NCBI RefSeq assembly: GCF_013409045.1
Contig: NZ_JACCBT010000001.1
Coordinates: forward strand, 2,914,001 to 2,978,000
DNA length: 64,000 nt
Direction: 5' to 3'
Source: Actinomadura citrea
GTDB lineage: Bacteria; Actinomycetota; Actinomycetes; Streptosporangiales; Streptosporangiaceae
In this document: in pieces, positions 17,769 to 25,993 of the stretch
Layout of the letters: each line of letters starts with the position of its first letter
Position numbering within the stretch: position 1 is the first letter of the stretch
The notes under the pieces: generated by a model
What the model was told of the DNA's origin: nothing
The model's input: only the letters and a program-made list of their open reading frames with translations
Database searches by the model: none
Program-made: the position numbers and the translations under genes

Positions 17769-18313
17769 GGCGGCGGCTCGCGTGGTGCGGAGCGGCGGCC
17801 GTGCTGGTCGCGGCGGCCGTCCTCCTGGTGGCCCTGGCGGCGAGGTTCCCGACCGGGCCCGGCATCCGGCCGACCGGGATCATCAGCGCGGGAGACCCGC
17901 CGCTCGCGGCGGGCGACGCCGAGACCATCACCGTCTACCTGGTCCAGGACGGGCGGCTGGTCCCGGTCGTGCGCCCGGGGCTCCCCGGCCACCCGTACCT
18001 TGCCCTCAGCCAGCTCGGGGTCCCGCTCACGTCACAGGAAGTGCGCAAGGGGCTCGCAACCGAGATTCCGGGCCCGGACGGCGTCAGCGCGGGGAAGGAG
18101 GGGCCGCAGGGCACGGTGGTCGTCGACGTGGTCGGCGAGGCCGACGGGACGAGGCCCGCCAGGCATTGGTCGCGCCTGGCCAGGGGACAGGTCGCGTGCA
18201 CGGCGCAGGCCATCCCCGGAGTCAGCCGGGTCGTGCTCACCGGTGTCTTCAACGAGGAGAAGTCGGCCTGGGCGGTCGTGCGCTGCCGGGACTTTGACGA
18301 TCTGATCCGCTGA
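17765..18313 (+). CDS. Membrane-anchored GerMN-like accessory protein of the two-component operon
   Basis: The 182-aa protein has one N-terminal membrane helix (residues 10-28; no lipobox cysteine) and an exported domain with ITVYLVQDGRLVPVVRP followed by TSQEVRKGLATEI, the pattern of GerMN-like folds found in LpqB and in CseA. In Streptomyces the CseA lipoprotein modulates the CseB/CseC two-component system, so a modulator role here is a plausible inference. GTGA overlap with the kinase gene shows translational coupling. It ends 11 bp before the convergent YdjM-like gene. Confidence 0.7.
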   Translation: MRRRLAWCGAAAVLVAAAVLLVALAARFPTGPGIRPTGIISAGDPPLAAGDAETITVYLVQDGRLVPVVRPGLPGHPYLALSQLGVPLTSQEVRKGLATEIPGPDGVSAGKEGPQGTVVVDVVGEADGTRPARHWSRLARGQVACTAQAIPGVSRVVLTGVFNEEKSAWAVVRCRDFDDLIR

Positions 18314-18324
18314 GAGGGAACGGA

Positions 18325-19041
18325 TCAGCCCCTGGTCAGCCACTGGGCGGTGATGTCGCCGAGCACGGAGCGGACGGCGAGGATCGCGATGCCGAGGATC
18401 AGGACCGGCATCACCACCCACCGCTCCACCTTGCCGTCCGTCCGCGGGACGACGGGGGCCTCGATCCGCCACGGCAGCGGCCAGAACACCGGACAGCCCC
18501 GCGGCGTCAGGCAGTCGCCGACGACATGGGCCAGGCAGCCGAGTGTCACCGCGAACCCGACGAAGCTCATATCGATCTTGTGCATGAGCCAGACGGCGAT
18601 CAGGGCCAGCGCGCAGTCCGCCAGCGCCGACTGCGGCTCCTTGCCCTCGAAGTCCAGCCCGATGCCGCGCAGCCCGAGCCCCACGATCATGAACAGGCAG
18701 GCCCACCAGCCCCAGATGTAGTGGGTGGCGAGGGTGTCCATCGCCCAGCCGATGCCGACCGCGAACAGGATCGAGTGGGTCGCGTGCCGGTGCCCGCCCG
18801 ACAGCTTCCCGATCCACTTGCACATGTGGTTCGTGATCGGCCCGAAGGTGTTGGCGATCCGGCCGTTGTGGTGGTCGATGTCCGGCAGGATCGCGGCGCC
18901 GGCGCACACCACGGCGCCCGCCATGATCTGCTCCGGCGACAGCGCCACGGCGTGCTCGCCGAGCAGCCGCTCCTGCCCGATGACCGGGACGGCGCCCAGC
19001 CATGCCAGCGCACCGCTCAGGGCATGCGTCTTGCCCATCAT
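18325..19041 (-). CDS. YdjM-like membrane-bound metal-dependent hydrolase (DUF457)
   Basis: The 238-aa protein has several membrane helices and the histidine/aspartate motifs of the YdjM/DUF457 family: MGKTHALSGAL at the N-terminus, AAILPDIDHHNGRIAN, GGHRHATHSILF and VGDCLTPRGCPVFWPL. These residues are thought to bind metal. The substrate is unknown. Two adjacent ATG codons (19041 and 19038) could start it. The 204 bp upstream hold only a candidate -10 (TAGAGT read on the minus strand, near 19092-19097). Confidence 0.88.
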   Translation of the reverse strand: MMGKTHALSGALAWLGAVPVIGQERLLGEHAVALSPEQIMAGAVVCAGAAILPDIDHHNGRIANTFGPITNHMCKWIGKLSGGHRHATHSILFAVGIGWAMDTLATHYIWGWWACLFMIVGLGLRGIGLDFEGKEPQSALADCALALIAVWLMHKIDMSFVGFAVTLGCLAHVVGDCLTPRGCPVFWPLPWRIEAPVVPRTDGKVERWVVMPVLILGIAILAVRSVLGDITAQWLTRG

Positions 19042-19245
19042 GTGCCGTTCCCCCGCTTCCAGCGCGTACGCCGCCCGTCTCAGGGCGGGACTCTAATCCG
19101 CTCCTGATCGTTTTCGGCGAAGACGCGCCGAACGGGGCGTCACGTCCTTTTGATGCCCGGAGGCTTCCGCCGGTTCCGCCCGGAACGCAGTGCTTTCCGC
19201 GCTTCCCGCGCGCGCCCGGGGCGGGTCAGGCGGACCGGCGGCGGG

Positions 19246-20319
19246 TCAGCGCCGCTTCCCTGGCCGGGACGGGACGAGCCGCCAGGCGCCGGACTCCTCG
19301 CCCGGCTCGTATGGGGAGTCCAGGCGCTTCGCGACGACGCCGGGCAGCCCCTGGTCGCGTGCCGCCTCCAGGACGGCGCGGCCGTCGCCGGGGTACCAGG
19401 GGGCCGTCTGCCACCGCGGGCCCGACAGGCCGAGGTCGTCGAGCCGCTCCCGCCGCTCCCGGTAGGGGACGTCCAGCAGCGGGTGCCCGTCCAGATGCGG
19501 CACGTCGTAGATCATGTAGGTCTCGCGGCCGTCCAGGACGGCCAGCTCCCCGTCCAGCAGCGCGGGCCGGACGCCGAGCTGCGCCCCGAGCCGGGAGCCG
19601 AGCCCGCCGGGACCGTCCACGGCGCGGCCCCGCGCGTCGGTGAACCGGGTCCGGCCGCCCTCGACGTAGGCGGCCAGCCGCTTGCCGCCCCACGCGAACT
19701 CGAACCCCCAGGCCCGCGGATCGCGCGGCAGGCGGGCGCGCTCCTGCGGCCGCATCGGGCGCAGCGACTCCGGCAGCGGCTCGGCGTCCGGATCCGCGGG
19801 CGGGTCCATGCGGTGGATCATCCAGTTCCTGCCGCGCGTCCTGAACAGCACGTAGCGGCCGGACACGCGGGAGCCGTGGATGACGACCTTCACCTCGCGC
19901 TCGGACCACTTCTCGGTCTCGTAGGTCCCGCGGTCCCAGATGGTCATCTTCCCGGCGCCGTACTCGCCGCGCGGGATCTCGCCCTCGAAGGTGGCGTACT
20001 CCAGCGGGTGGTCCTCGGTGTGCACCGCCAGGTGGTTGGTGTCCGGGCTCCACGGCAGGCCCTTCGGCACGGCCCACGAGACGAGCACGCCGTCGCGTTC
20101 GAGCCGCAGATCCCAGTGCAGGCTGGTCGCGTGGTGCTCCTGGACGACGAACGTGTCGTCGTCCCCGCGCGGCAGAGCCTCGTCGCCGCGCGGCGGCGCC
20201 TCGTTCCCGGGAACGGGCTCCGGCGTCCGCCCGGGGTCCCGCCTGCCCCGGTACTCGGCGAGCCGGTCGCCCTCGCGGGCCGGGGGGCCGGCGTGCTTCT
20301 CGGGTTTCTTCGGGGTCAC
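19246..20319 (-). CDS. LigD-type 3'-phosphoesterase domain fused to a degenerate DNA ligase domain
   Basis: Residues 54-165 match the LigD 3'-phosphoesterase (PE) domain: EHHATSLHWDLRLERDGVLV, then EDHPLEYATFEGEIPRGEYG. Residues 200-357 resemble the ATP-dependent ligase adenylation domain (LLDGELAVLDG, YMIYDVPHLDGHPL, GVVAKRLDSPYEPG), but motif I reads EFAWGGKR at 207-214 where active ligases have ExKxDGxR: the nucleotide-accepting Lys is Ala209 and the Asp is Gly211. The final WxKxK motif is also lost (WRLVPSRP) and there is no OB-fold domain. It is therefore probably a DNA-end-processing enzyme with an inactive, perhaps DNA-binding, ligase relic. No Ku gene is in the window. Confidence 0.87.
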   Translation of the reverse strand: MTPKKPEKHAGPPAREGDRLAEYRGRRDPGRTPEPVPGNEAPPRGDEALPRGDDDTFVVQEHHATSLHWDLRLERDGVLVSWAVPKGLPWSPDTNHLAVHTEDHPLEYATFEGEIPRGEYGAGKMTIWDRGTYETEKWSEREVKVVIHGSRVSGRYVLFRTRGRNWMIHRMDPPADPDAEPLPESLRPMRPQERARLPRDPRAWGFEFAWGGKRLAAYVEGGRTRFTDARGRAVDGPGGLGSRLGAQLGVRPALLDGELAVLDGRETYMIYDVPHLDGHPLLDVPYRERRERLDDLGLSGPRWQTAPWYPGDGRAVLEAARDQGLPGVVAKRLDSPYEPGEESGAWRLVPSRPGKRR

Positions 20320-20338
20320 GCCCGCTGCATACCCGCGC

Positions 20339-21028
20339 TCAGCGGATGAAGACGGCGTAGTCGGCCAGATCGCCGGTGAGGGAGGGCGGGAGCCCCGCCA
20401 CCGCGGACAGCTCCTCGGCCGACACGAACCCGCCCGTCTCGGCCCGGACCCGCTCGATCGTGGCCGCCAGCTCCGCGGTGATGCCGGGCAGCAGCGTCAG
20501 CGCCTGCGCGGGCGCGTGGTTGACGTCGACCAGCCCGCCGTCGTTGTACTGGCGCGGCAGGTCGGGCCGTCCGATGCGCAGCTCCTTGGCGAGCCCCGGG
20601 TCGGACGCCGCCAGCACCCGAGCCTTCTCCCGCAGCAGCCGCTGCCGCTTGACCCGCTCCACCACGGCCTCGTTGTCCACGCCCGACAGCCCGTGCGGGT
20701 CGAACACCCGCCGCCGGATCAGGAAGGCGTGCCCGCAGCCCACCACCGCCAGGACGGACATCAGCATGCCGGCGATCCGCACGGTGCCCTGCTCCTCGTC
20801 GGTGCCGGAGAGCAGGGACAGCATCAGCACGAACACCCCGGCGTACGCGGCCGTCGACACCAGCAGGTGCAGGCTCCGCCGCCACAGCAGCGCGGCGGCG
20901 AACGTGAGGGGGGTGGCGAAGCCGAGGGTCAGGAACGGCAGCGCCGCCCACGTCACGCTCAGCGCGGCCCGCCCCGGCGGCATGCTGTCGGAGGGAACCC
21001 TCGGCTCGTACGGCGCTGGGGCGTTCAT
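20339..21028 (-). CDS. Membrane protein with C-terminal ComEA-type helix-hairpin-helix domain
   Basis: The 229-aa protein has about three membrane helices in residues 20-110, a basic linker (VERVKRQRLLREKARVLAA), and a C-terminal domain with two HhH motifs: VDVNHAPAQALTLLPGITAEL and VSAEELSAVAGLPPSL. This domain resembles ComEA-type DNA-binding hairpins, but it is on the cytoplasmic or unknown side and no competence genes are adjacent. The function is unknown. Confidence 0.75.
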   Translation of the reverse strand: MNAPAPYEPRVPSDSMPPGRAALSVTWAALPFLTLGFATPLTFAAALLWRRSLHLLVSTAAYAGVFVLMLSLLSGTDEEQGTVRIAGMLMSVLAVVGCGHAFLIRRRVFDPHGLSGVDNEAVVERVKRQRLLREKARVLAASDPGLAKELRIGRPDLPRQYNDGGLVDVNHAPAQALTLLPGITAELAATIERVRAETGGFVSAEELSAVAGLPPSLTGDLADYAVFIR

Positions 21029-21086
21029 CTCTGGAGAGTCTCCCGGGCCGGATGTGGGCGAATCGGACTCTAGACCGAGGGATGGG

Positions 21087-21938
21087 TCACGGCAGGGTGA
21101 GGATTTCGTGGCCGTCCTCGGTGACCAGCAGCGTGTGCTCGAACTGCGCCGTGCGCCTGCGGTCCTTGGTCACGACCGTCCAGCCGTCGGCCCACATGTC
21201 GTACTCGTGGGTGCCGAGGGTCAGCATCGGCTCGACCGTGAACGTCATGCCCGGCTCGATGATCGTCGTGGCGGCCGGGTCGTCGTAGTGGGGGACGACG
21301 AGGCCGGAGTGGAACGTCGTGCCGATCCCGTGCCCGGTGAAGTCGCGCACCACGCCGTACCCGAACCGCTTGGCGTAGGACTCGATGACCCGCCCGATCA
21401 CGTTCAGCGCCCGGCCGGGCTTGACCGCCCGGATGCCGCGCATGGTCGCCTCGCGGGTGCGCTCCACCAGCAGGCGCGACTCCTCGTCCACGTCCCCGCA
21501 CAGGAACGTCGCGTCGGTGTCGCCGTGCACGCCGTCGATGTAGGCGGTGATGTCGACGTTGATGATGTCGCCGTCGCGCAGGACCGTGTCGTCCGGGATG
21601 CCGTGGCAGATCACCTCGTTGATCGAGGTGCACAGCGACTTGGGGAACCCGCGGTAGCCGAGCGTGGAGGGGTAGGCGCCGTGGTCGAGCAGGAACTCGT
21701 GCCCGACGGCGTCCAGCTCGTCGGTGGTGATCCCGGGCCGGACGTGCTTGCCGACCTCCTCCAGCGCCTGCGCGGCGATCCTCCCGGCGACCCGCATCCG
21801 TTCGATGGTCTCGGGCGACTTGACGTCCTGCTCGCCCGTCCGCGGCCGCTTCTTCCCCACGTACTCCGGGCGCGGAATGTTCGAGGGAACCTTGCGCAGG
21901 GGGGAGACGCGTCCGGGTCGGAGCAACTGGGTCGTCAT
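21087..21938 (-). CDS. map: Methionine aminopeptidase, type I
   Basis: The 283-aa enzyme removes the N-terminal methionine from nascent proteins. Metal ligands are visible: Asp in [10 protein letters not shown] and HGDTDATF, His in FTGHGIG, Glu in TVEPML and QFEHTLLV; the substrate His is in [11 protein letters not shown] ~40-residue N-terminal extension with SNIPRPEYV resembles the proline-rich extension of the longer mycobacterial MAP. A promoter with TTGTTG-N16-TACACT lies just upstream. A 58-aa gene is transcribed divergently 69 bp away. Confidence 0.96.
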   Translation of the reverse strand: MTTQLLRPGRVSPLRKVPSNIPRPEYVGKKRPRTGEQDVKSPETIERMRVAGRIAAQALEEVGKHVRPGITTDELDAVGHEFLLDHGAYPSTLGYRGFPKSLCTSINEVICHGIPDDTVLRDGDIINVDITAYIDGVHGDTDATFLCGDVDEESRLLVERTREATMRGIRAVKPGRALNVIGRVIESYAKRFGYGVVRDFTGHGIGTTFHSGLVVPHYDDPAATTIIEPGMTFTVEPMLTLGTHEYDMWADGWTVVTKDRRRTAQFEHTLLVTEDGHEILTLP

Positions 21939-21946
21939 AGTGATGG

Positions 21947-21974
21947 AGTGTAGTCAGCGCGATCCTGGCAACAA
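21947..21974 (-). promoter_or_regulatory. Candidate sigma-70-type promoter of map
   Basis: Read on the minus strand, TTGTTG (-35, 21974-21969) and TACACT (-10, 21952-21947) are 16 bp apart, placing the transcript start very close to the map ATG at 21938. The spacing and hexamers fit a housekeeping-type promoter. Confidence 0.5.
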
Positions 21975-22007
21975 TCCCGTGCCAGCGCATGATCGAGAGG
22001 AGCGCCG

Positions 22008-22184
22008 ATGGCCGGTGACGACGGTGACTGGTGGTTCTGCCTGAAGCACATGAAGCCCGAGCACGGGGCCGGCTGCCCCGGCAAGGACCGGATGGGCCCC
22101 TACACGACCGAGGGCGAGGCCGCGGACGCGATGGCCATCGCCCGCGAGCGCAACGAGGCGTGGCGCAGGCAGAACGAGGACTGA
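22008..22184 (+). CDS. Small conserved actinobacterial protein (58 aa)
   Basis: A 58-codon gene starts at ATG 22008 with GAGAGGAG 7 nt upstream and ends at 22184. The product begins MAGDDGDWWFCLKHMKPEHG and continues with CPGKDRMGPYTTEGEAADA, a pattern I associate with a short conserved actinobacterial family of unknown function. Two cysteines and a histidine (C..KH...H...C) could bind metal. It ends one base before the convergent gene's stop codon, so the two share no spacer. Confidence 0.75.
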   Translation: MAGDDGDWWFCLKHMKPEHGAGCPGKDRMGPYTTEGEAADAMAIARERNEAWRRQNED

Positions 22185-22781
22185 CTAGTCGAGGACCGGG
22201 CCGGAGACGGCGTCGAGGAGGCGGGCGAGGCGGCGCCGGAGCCCGCGCGGGCTCCGCGCCGGCTCCCCGCCCGCGGCCGCGCTGACGAGGTGCTGCGCCC
22301 CGTCGAACGACATGAGGGCCTGGTCGGGCGGGACGGTCAGCGCCTCGTGGGCGAGGCCGCGCAGCTCGCGGTCGCCGCCCTCCAGCGCGAGGACGGTCGC
22401 CCCGGTGCGGCGCGCGTCGTCCACCCGCTCCAGCAGCGGGACGGGCGCCCCCTCCTCGGCGACGACGAACAGCGTCTCGCCGCGCCGCGCCGCCTCCAGC
22501 CGCTCCAGCCCGATCCGCAGGTGCGCGGGCACGTCGGCCGGCGGCTCCCAGCGCACCAGGGTGGGGGCGAGGCCCGGGGCGCCGCCGAGCCGGCTCTCGT
22601 CGTCGAGGTGCGCCGCCAGATGCCACGGGTCGCCGGCCGGCGTGCCGACCAGCAGGAGCCCGCCCGGGGTGCGGGACGTGACGCGCAGCGCCCGGCCGAA
22701 CTCCTCGGTCCGCTCCAGCCAGCCCGTCGCCGACAGGACCTCGCGCAACATCGAAATCTGCTCGGCGTCCACGGGCACCAT
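22185..22781 (-). CDS. Hypothetical protein with SIS-like sugar-phosphate-binding fold
   Basis: The 198-aa protein was not assigned to a named family. The segment GETLFVVAEEGAPVPLLERV, followed by DDARRTGATVLALEGGDREL and HEALTVP, resembles the layout of SIS (phosphosugar isomerase) domains, where a strand ending in Ser/Gly is followed by ARRTGAxVLALT. The canonical SxSG residues are replaced here by AEEGAP, so ligand binding may differ. It lies tail to tail, without a gap, against the 58-aa gene. Function unknown. Confidence 0.6.
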   Translation of the reverse strand: MVPVDAEQISMLREVLSATGWLERTEEFGRALRVTSRTPGGLLLVGTPAGDPWHLAAHLDDESRLGGAPGLAPTLVRWEPPADVPAHLRIGLERLEAARRGETLFVVAEEGAPVPLLERVDDARRTGATVLALEGGDRELRGLAHEALTVPPDQALMSFDGAQHLVSAAAGGEPARSPRGLRRRLARLLDAVSGPVLD

Positions 22782-22873
22782 GGTGCCTCACCCCGCGTCC
22801 CGGGCAGGGCCCTTTCGGTGATGCGGCAGCCCGGCGCCGGGCCCTCCGAGACCCGCCTGGCAGACTCGGCCGC

Positions 22874-23566
22874 ATGACTGAGCAGCAGAAGACGCCGTAC
22901 GACCTTCCCGACGCGAGCGATCTGACCATCGGCATCCTGGGCGGGACGGGGGACCAGGGCAAGGGCCTCGCACGCCGGTTCGCGCTGGCCGGGCACCGGG
23001 TGACGATCGGGTCGCGCAAGGCCGAGCGCGCCCGGGCCGCCGCCGACGAGCTCGGCGCGGACCTGCCCGTGTCCGGCGCGGAGAACCCGGTCGCGGCCGG
23101 GGAGTCCGACGTCGTGGTCGTGGCGGTGCCGTGGGACGGGCACAAGGCCACGCTGGAGTCGCTGCGCGCCGAGCTGGCCGGCAAGATCGTCGTGGACTGC
23201 GTGAACCCCCTCGGCTTCGAGAAGGGCAAGGGCGCGTTCGCGCTGCCGGTCGAGGAGGGCAGCGCCGCCGAGCAGGCCGCCGCCGTCCTCCCCGACAGCC
23301 GGGTCGTGGCCGCCTTCCACCACGTGTCGGCCAGGTTGCTGCTCGACCCCGAGGTGGACGAGATGGAGCTGGACGTCCTGGTCCTCGGCAACGACCGGGA
23401 GGCCACCGACCTCGTCCAGGCCCTCGCCGGGCGGATCCCCGGCATGCGCGGCGTCTACGGCGGGCGGCTGCACAACGCCCACCAGATCGAGGCGTTCACC
23501 GCGAACCTCATCTCCATGAACCGCCGCTACAAGGCCCACGCCGGTCTGCGCATCACGGACGTCTGA
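22874..23566 (+). CDS. fno: NADPH-dependent F420 reductase (F420:NADP oxidoreductase)
   Basis: The 230-aa protein has the family's NADP-binding start TIGILGGTGDQGKGLARRFALAGHRVTIGSRK and continues with DVVVVAVPWDGH, VVDCVNPLGF and a late GGRLHNAHQIEAFTANLI. The enzyme exchanges hydride between NADPH and coenzyme F420 and would supply reduced F420 to enzymes such as the LLM-class oxidoreductase in this window. ATG 22874 matches the family start. It stands in its own transcription unit, 37 bp before the channel gene in the same direction. Confidence 0.93.
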   Translation: MTEQQKTPYDLPDASDLTIGILGGTGDQGKGLARRFALAGHRVTIGSRKAERARAAADELGADLPVSGAENPVAAGESDVVVVAVPWDGHKATLESLRAELAGKIVVDCVNPLGFEKGKGAFALPVEEGSAAEQAAAVLPDSRVVAAFHHVSARLLLDPEVDEMELDVLVLGNDREATDLVQALAGRIPGMRGVYGGRLHNAHQIEAFTANLISMNRRYKAHAGLRITDV

Positions 23567-23603
23567 CCGTCCCCCGGACCGGCCGTCCCGATACGGTGCC
23601 AGG

Positions 23604-24716
23604 ATGGATCGTCCGGACGCGGCGCGACGGCCGCTCGTCCTGCTGCCGTCGGCCAGGACCGGGCCGCTGCGCGCGGTGGCGAAGCGGGTCGGGCTGGCCT
23701 TCGTCCTGCTGCTCCTGGTGGTGGCCGTCGTCTACCTCGACCGCGGCGGGTACCGCGACACCGGCGACGGGCGGCTGTCGCTGCTGGACGCCTTCTACTA
23801 CGCCTCGGTGACCATGTCCACGACCGGGTACGGCGACATCACCCCGGTCGGGGACGGCGCGAGGCTCGTCAACATCGTGTTCATCACGCCCGTCCGGGTG
23901 CTGTTCCTCATCGTCCTCGTGGGCACCACCCTTGAGGTGCTGGCGGAACGCACCCGCGACGACTGGCGAACGTCCCGCTGGAGGGCACGCGTGCGCGACC
24001 ACATCGTGGTGGCGGGTTACGGCACGAAGGGCCGCAGCGCCATCAGGACCCTGCTGAGCACCGGCGTGCCACCCGAGTCGATCGTGGTCGTGGACCCCGA
24101 CCCGCGGGTGGTGGCCGAGGCCGCCGAGGCCGGGTTCGCGGGCGTCGTCGGGGACGCGACCCGCAGCTCGGTGCTGAGGCAGGCCTCGGTCCAGCGGGCC
24201 CGCGAGATCGTGGTGGCGAGCGCCCGCGACGACACCGCGGTGCTGATCACGCTGACCGCCCGGCAGCTCAACCCGCACGCCGGCATCCAGGCGGCGGTGC
24301 GCGAGTCGGAGAACGTCCCGCTGCTGCGCCAGTCCGGCGCCGACCACGTGGTGACCTCGTCGGAGGCGGCGGGGCGGCTGCTCGGGGTCTCCACCACGCA
24401 GCCGAGCGTCGGCGAGGTCATCGAGGACCTGCTGGAGCAGGGGAGCGGCCTCGACCTGGTGGAGCGCGAGGTCCATCCGGACGAGGTCGGCGGCCCCCTC
24501 GGCGCGGTCCGCGCCCCGGCGCTGGCGGTGGTGCGGGACGGGCGGCTGCTGCCGTTCGACGCCGCCGGCTGCGCGGTCCTCGAACCGGGCGACCGGCTGA
24601 TCGTGGCGCGGTCCTCCTCCCGGCGCCGCGGTCCCTCCGGGCCGGAGGAGCAGGACGGGCGGGACGGGCAGGAGGGGGCCGGGCCGCCGGACGGTCCCCG
24701 CGAGGGCGATCACTGA
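23604..24716 (+). CDS. Two-TM potassium channel with RCK (TrkA-N/TrkA-C) domains
   Basis: The 370-aa protein has a membrane helix (about residues 27-48), a pore with the selectivity filter MSTTGYGD, a second helix with VRVLFLIVLVGTTLEVL, and then a cytoplasmic TrkA-N domain (HIVVAGYGTKGRSAIRTLL, VVDPDP) and a TrkA-C-like end (GAVRAPALAVVRDGRLLPF). The protein closes with a Gly/Arg/Glu-rich tail. It is a ligand-gated K+ channel of the Kch/MthK type. Confidence 0.93.
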   Translation: MDRPDAARRPLVLLPSARTGPLRAVAKRVGLAFVLLLLVVAVVYLDRGGYRDTGDGRLSLLDAFYYASVTMSTTGYGDITPVGDGARLVNIVFITPVRVLFLIVLVGTTLEVLAERTRDDWRTSRWRARVRDHIVVAGYGTKGRSAIRTLLSTGVPPESIVVVDPDPRVVAEAAEAGFAGVVGDATRSSVLRQASVQRAREIVVASARDDTAVLITLTARQLNPHAGIQAAVRESENVPLLRQSGADHVVTSSEAAGRLLGVSTTQPSVGEVIEDLLEQGSGLDLVEREVHPDEVGGPLGAVRAPALAVVRDGRLLPFDAAGCAVLEPGDRLIVARSSSRRRGPSGPEEQDGRDGQEGAGPPDGPREGDH

Positions 24717-24793
24717 CCGGACGGGGAGCGGTTTCGGCCTGCGGCGCGTCCTAGTCCTGACATACCATCGCAGTGGCGACAGGCAGGGTGGAG

Positions 24794-25117
24794 ATGAGAG
24801 AGAACCGGTCGGCAGATCCGTGGAGCGCGTTCCTGGCCCCTTCCGGGCGGAGCGGCGGGGTCCGGCCGCCGGGCGCGGCGCCCGCCGGTGAACCCGGCCT
24901 CACCGCCGGGTACGACGAACCCGGCGCGGAGGACGCGTGTCGCCGCGTGCTTGCGCAGTTGCGGGCGGCGAACGGCCCGCTGTCGCTGGAGCAGATTCAC
25001 CACGCGACCCGGCTCGGGCTGCTGGAGGTCGCCGACGCCGTCGACGCGTTGCGCGAGCGCGGCCTCGTCGCGGTGGAGCGGGAGATCGACGAGGTCGTCC
25101 GGCTGACCGGGGAGTGA
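24794..25117 (+). CDS. Small winged-helix protein, unknown target
   Basis: The 107-aa protein has a ~45-residue disordered Pro/Gly-rich N-terminus and a winged helix-turn-helix (CRRVLAQLRAANGPLSLEQI, then LLEVADAVDALRERGLVAVE). The ATG at 24794 is preceded by GGGTGGAG; an in-frame GTG at 24773 lies 4 nt after a TACCAT element and would add seven residues. The next gene follows after 10 nt, so the two form an operon. Confidence 0.65.
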   Translation: MRENRSADPWSAFLAPSGRSGGVRPPGAAPAGEPGLTAGYDEPGAEDACRRVLAQLRAANGPLSLEQIHHATRLGLLEVADAVDALRERGLVAVEREIDEVVRLTGE

Positions 25118-25127
25118 CCGCGGCCCG

Positions 25128-25877
25128 ATGATCGGATACGTCGTCGCCGTCTCGCTGAGCTGCCTGGTCGGCATCGCCGAGCTGGTCAGCCGGTACCGGG
25201 ACCGGCCCACCACGCTGGTCCGGGTGCCGAGCACCTGGGCGTACGTGCTGATCAACGGGGGAGCGGGAGCGGGCTCGCTGCTGCTCCTGCACACCTTCGA
25301 CTGGCGGTTCGGCGTCCAGTCGACGCACGTCGCCGAGGCGACGCAGGTGCTCGTGGCGAGCCTCGGCTCGATGATGGTGTTCCGCAGCGCGGTGTTCACC
25401 GTCCGGGTCGGCGACGAGGACGTCGCCGTCGGGCCGAGCACGCTGCTGACCTCGCTGCTGGCCGCCGCCGACCGGGGCGTCGACCGGATGCAGGCCAAGA
25501 CCCGCGCGCACGAGGCGGGCGAGATCATGCGGGGCGTCTCGTTCGCCAAGTCGCGGCTCGCGCTGCCGACGTACTGCCTCGGCCTGCTGCAGAACGTGTC
25601 CGCCGAGGACCAGGCCGACCTGCGCACGGCCGTGGACGCGCTCGCCGGCAGCGAGATGACCGACGGCCAGATGGCCCTCAACCTGGGGCTGCTGCTGATG
25701 AACGTCGCCGGCCCCGACGTGCTGCGCTCCGCCGTGGACACGCTCCGCGACGAGATCACGGCGGACGGCGCGGCCCTGCGCCGCCTCCCGGGGCCGCGTG
25801 ACGGCCAGGACCACGAGAACGGCCGGCCCGGTGGCGGGACACGGCCCGAACGGGTCCGCTCCGACCCCGACCAGTAG
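25128..25877 (+). CDS. Membrane protein of unknown function paired with the winged-helix gene
   Basis: The 249-aa protein has two N-terminal membrane helices (residues 1-18 and about 40-58) and a cytoplasmic helical domain with RGVDRMQAKTRAHEAGEIMRG and LTSLLAAADRG. No known family was recognised. It starts 10 nt after the winged-helix gene and is followed by a 12-bp-stem terminator. A regulator plus small membrane protein pair is suggestive of a signalling or defence module, but nothing else supports that. Confidence 0.7.
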   Translation: MIGYVVAVSLSCLVGIAELVSRYRDRPTTLVRVPSTWAYVLINGGAGAGSLLLLHTFDWRFGVQSTHVAEATQVLVASLGSMMVFRSAVFTVRVGDEDVAVGPSTLLTSLLAAADRGVDRMQAKTRAHEAGEIMRGVSFAKSRLALPTYCLGLLQNVSAEDQADLRTAVDALAGSEMTDGQMALNLGLLLMNVAGPDVLRSAVDTLRDEITADGAALRRLPGPRDGQDHENGRPGGGTRPERVRSDPDQ

Positions 25878-25925
25878 CGAGGGTCGCCCAGCCTTCCCGG
25901 CCGCGTGACACGGCCGGAGACCACA

Positions 25926-25955
25926 CACGGCCGCGCCGGGGGCGGCGCGGCCGTG
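25926..25955. terminator. 12-bp hairpin between convergent genes
   Basis: CACGGCCGCGCC (25926-25937) pairs perfectly with GGCGCGGCCGTG (25944-25955) around a 6-nt loop. It lies between the convergent membrane-protein gene and panB and probably ends both transcripts; no U-tract follows on either strand. Confidence 0.75.
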
Positions 25956-25993
25956 CGGGGGTGGGCCTGGTTCGGCGCTGAGGCCCGTGCCCG

